A stretch of DNA of 8,292 nt from Cellvibrionales bacterium UBA4495 (GTDB lineage: Bacteria > Pseudomonadota > Gammaproteobacteria > Pseudomonadales > Porticoccaceae): NCBI GenBank assembly GCA_002388905.1, contig DGNJ01000120.1:8218-16509 (forward strand). Reading direction: 5' to 3'. Positions 6,762 to 8,292 of this stretch are shown piece after piece. Below the pieces are notes generated by a model. It was not told where the DNA came from, ran no database searches, and was given only the letters and a program-made list of their open reading frames with translations. Position numbers and translations under genes: made by a program. Each line of letters starts with the position of its first letter. Position 1 is the first letter of the stretch.

Positions 6762-6941
6762 ATGGCCGTACAACAAAATCGCAAAACCCGTTCCAAGCGT
6801 GGCATGCGACGCGCTCACGACAGCCTCTCGGGCCCGACCCTGTCGGTGGATTCCGTGAGCGGCGAAAAGCACCGTCGTCACCACGTGAGCGCCGACGGTT
6901 TCTATCGTGGTCGCAAAGTCGTCGAGACCGACGAAGAATAA
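6762..6941 (+). CDS. rpmF: 50S ribosomal protein L32
   Basis: Structural protein of the large ribosomal subunit. The 59-residue product starts [20 protein letters not shown], the near-invariant L32 N-terminus, and contains [22 protein letters not shown]. coli L32 has 57 residues. There are no zinc-ribbon cysteine pairs, so it is the zinc-independent form. AGGAG at 6751-6755, six bases before the ATG, is the strongest Shine-Dalgarno in the window, fitting high expression. It lies between yceD and plsX, its usual partners. Confidence 0.98.
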   Translation: MAVQQNRKTRSKRGMRRAHDSLSGPTLSVDSVSGEKHRRHHVSADGFYRGRKVVETDEE

Positions 6942-6947
6942 AGCCCC

Positions 6948-7979
6948 TTGACTGCGGGCGGCTACTGTCTTGCCATCGATGCCATGGGCGGGGACTCGGG
7001 TCCCCGCCTCACTGTTCCCGCCGCCATTGCTACCCTCCGGGATAATCCCGACCTGACGCTCAGGCTCTTTGGCAATGCCGAAGCCCTGATGCCATTGGTG
7101 GCCGGTTGCCCCGAATCACTGCGCGAACGCCTCTTGGTGGAGCACTGCACCGAGGAAGTGACCATGGATGACAAACCCGCCACTGCCCTCAGGCGCAAGC
7201 GGGGTTCTTCCATGTGGCGGGCTCTGGGGGCCGTCGGAGACGGCAGCGCTCAGGCCTGCATCAGTGCCGGCAATACCGGGGCGCTGGTGGCCATGGCCAT
7301 GTCGGCGCTGGGGCGTTTGCCGGGCATCAGTCGCCCGGCTATCTGCAAGGCCCTGCCCAGCACCCATGGCAAGACCTATCTTCTGGATATGGGGGCCAAT
7401 GTCGATAGCAGTGCCCACCATCTGCACCAGTTTGCCCGAATGGCCACCCACCTGGTTGCCGTTGTCGAGGGTATCGACCGACCTTCCGTATCATTGCTCA
7501 ACATCGGCAGCGAAGCCGGCAAGGGCGACGCCGTTGTCCGGGAAGCGGCGGCACTGCTCGAAAACGATGCACAAATCAACTATCGCGGTTTTGTGGAAGG
7601 CGACGGTATCTTTTTCGGCGATGTGGACGTGGTGGTCTGCGATGGCTTTGCCGGCAACGTTGCGGTCAAGACCAGCGAGGGTGCCGCCCGCTACATTGCC
7701 CGGCTTCTGCGCCATGCCTTTGCCGGTTCCTGGCGCGGCAAAATGGCGGGCCTGCTGGTGATGCCACTGTTAAAGCCCCTTCGCCAGCGGCTGGATCCTG
7801 CTATTTACAACGGTGCCACGCTCCTGGGGCTTAACGGCGTGGTCATCAAGAGTCACGGCGGAGCCTCCATGCCCGGCTTTTGCAGCGCCCTGGATCTCGC
7901 GCTCATCGAGGCCCGCCGAAATATTCCCCACCGCATTCGAGAACAGCTTGAAAACGGCAACGTGCCGGCCAACAATTAG
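6948..7979 (+). CDS. plsX: phosphate acyltransferase PlsX
   Basis: Peripheral membrane enzyme that converts acyl-ACP and phosphate to acyl-phosphate, the donor for PlsY in glycerol-3-phosphate acylation, the first step of phospholipid synthesis. The 343-residue product has the family motifs AIDAMGGDSGP (9-19), CISAGNTGAL (104-113), LLDMGANVD (145-153), VSLLNIGSEAGKG (181-193), VCDGFAGNVAVKTSEG (230-245) and YNGATLLGLNG..VIKSHGGA. It is slightly shorter than E. coli PlsX (356) at the C-terminus. The TTG start lies 6 bases after the rpmF stop with no clear Shine-Dalgarno; the first ATG (residue 13) would delete the first strand, so TTG is preferred and coupling to rpmF is likely. fabD follows after 21 bases. 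Confidence 0.96.
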   Translation: MTAGGYCLAIDAMGGDSGPRLTVPAAIATLRDNPDLTLRLFGNAEALMPLVAGCPESLRERLLVEHCTEEVTMDDKPATALRRKRGSSMWRALGAVGDGSAQACISAGNTGALVAMAMSALGRLPGISRPAICKALPSTHGKTYLLDMGANVDSSAHHLHQFARMATHLVAVVEGIDRPSVSLLNIGSEAGKGDAVVREAAALLENDAQINYRGFVEGDGIFFGDVDVVVCDGFAGNVAVKTSEGAARYIARLLRHAFAGSWRGKMAGLLVMPLLKPLRQRLDPAIYNGATLLGLNGVVIKSHGGASMPGFCSALDLALIEARRNIPHRIREQLENGNVPANN

Positions 7980-8000
7980 CACTATCGTTTGAGGAGCATC

Positions 8001-8292
8001 ATGCAGGAAAAAAGTCTCGCATTCGTATTTCCCGGACAGGGATCCCAGAAAATCGGCATGCTCGCCGAGCTCGCGGGCCGGTATCCGGTGGTGCAGGCCA
8101 CATTCAATGAGGCGTCGGATGCTCTGGGTTACGATCTCTGGGAAATGGTCCAGGACGGTCAGCAGGAGGACATCAACCTGACCGAGCGCACCCAGCCCAT
8201 CCTTCTTACCGCCAGTGTCGCTGTCTGGCGTGTCTGGCAGGAGCTTGGCGGGCCGGAACCGGTCCTCACCGCCGGTCACAGCCTCGGCGAGT
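8001..8292 (+). CDS. fabD: malonyl-CoA:ACP transacylase FabD, N-terminal part (cut by window end)
   Basis: Transfers malonyl from CoA to acyl carrier protein, feeding fatty acid elongation. Only 97 codons lie in the window. FPGQGSQ (10-16) forms the oxyanion-hole loop, with Q13 matching E. coli Q11. TQPILLT precedes GHSLGE, whose serine (residue 94, codon 8280-8282) is the catalytic nucleophile. The ATG has GAGGAG at 7991-7996. The gene follows plsX by 21 bases in the same operon; no fabH lies between them. The rest of the gene, and presumably fabG and acpP, lie beyond the window. Confidence 0.97.
   Translation, partial: MQEKSLAFVFPGQGSQKIGMLAELAGRYPVVQATFNEASDALGYDLWEMVQDGQQEDINLTERTQPILLTASVAVWRVWQELGGPEPVLTAGHSLGE

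Noticed and set aside
1..8292. CRISPR arrays, IS elements, prophage or toxin-antitoxin genes
   Set aside because: No spaced direct repeats, transposase or integrase-like frames or attachment sites were seen; every sizeable frame is explained by a core gene or its shadow.

Overview
This is a conserved core-genome segment of a GC-rich gammaproteobacterium, not a mobile or accessory island. The gene order (tRNA-Ser, rne on the minus strand; rluC, a HAD phosphatase, then maf/yceF on the minus strand; yceD, rpmF, plsX, fabD) is the neighbourhood known from Pseudomonas and, with differences, from E. coli. Two differences point to the lineage. There is no fabH between plsX and fabD, as in Pseudomonas and unlike E. 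coli. There is no sppA peptidase gene between the HAD gene and maf, unlike my recollection of Pseudomonas. I cannot name the genus; a non-enteric gammaproteobacterium is the safe statement.

Layout. Positions 2-89 (minus) are tRNA-Ser(UGA) with its own consensus-like promoter. Positions 246-3278 (minus) encode full-length RNase E of 1010 residues: a catalytic half that aligns almost residue for residue with E. coli, and a roughly 500-residue disordered tail with a short amphipathic segment, Arg-rich patches and two NDPR motifs. Positions 3279-3843 are a 565-base divergent intergenic region. Most of it is read as a long, hairpin-rich rne 5' leader of about 440 nt starting from a distal promoter near 3729-3757; a separate extended -10 promoter fires the other way into rluC. 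RluC (3844-4803) overlaps by 4 nt a TTG-started HAD phosphatase (4800-5438). That gene converges on maf/yceF (5466-6047, minus) across a 27-base AT-rich gap. From a strong sigma70-type promoter at 6134-6162 runs the probable operon yceD-rpmF-plsX-fabD, with fabD cut by the window end.

How the genes fit together. The left part concerns RNA metabolism: mRNA decay and rRNA/tRNA maturation by RNase E, and 23S rRNA pseudouridylation by RluC. The right part couples a ribosome gene (L32, with the 23S-rRNA-associated YceD protein) to the start of phospholipid and fatty acid synthesis (PlsX, FabD). Maf/YceF and the HAD enzyme are likely small-metabolite clean-up phosphatases. I found no undescribed system, CRISPR array, prophage or IS element. 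The points worth a second look are regulatory: the rne leader, the short motifs of the RNase E tail, the GC-rich discriminators of the tRNA and L32 promoters, a palindrome in front of rpmF, and a probable mis-start of yceD.
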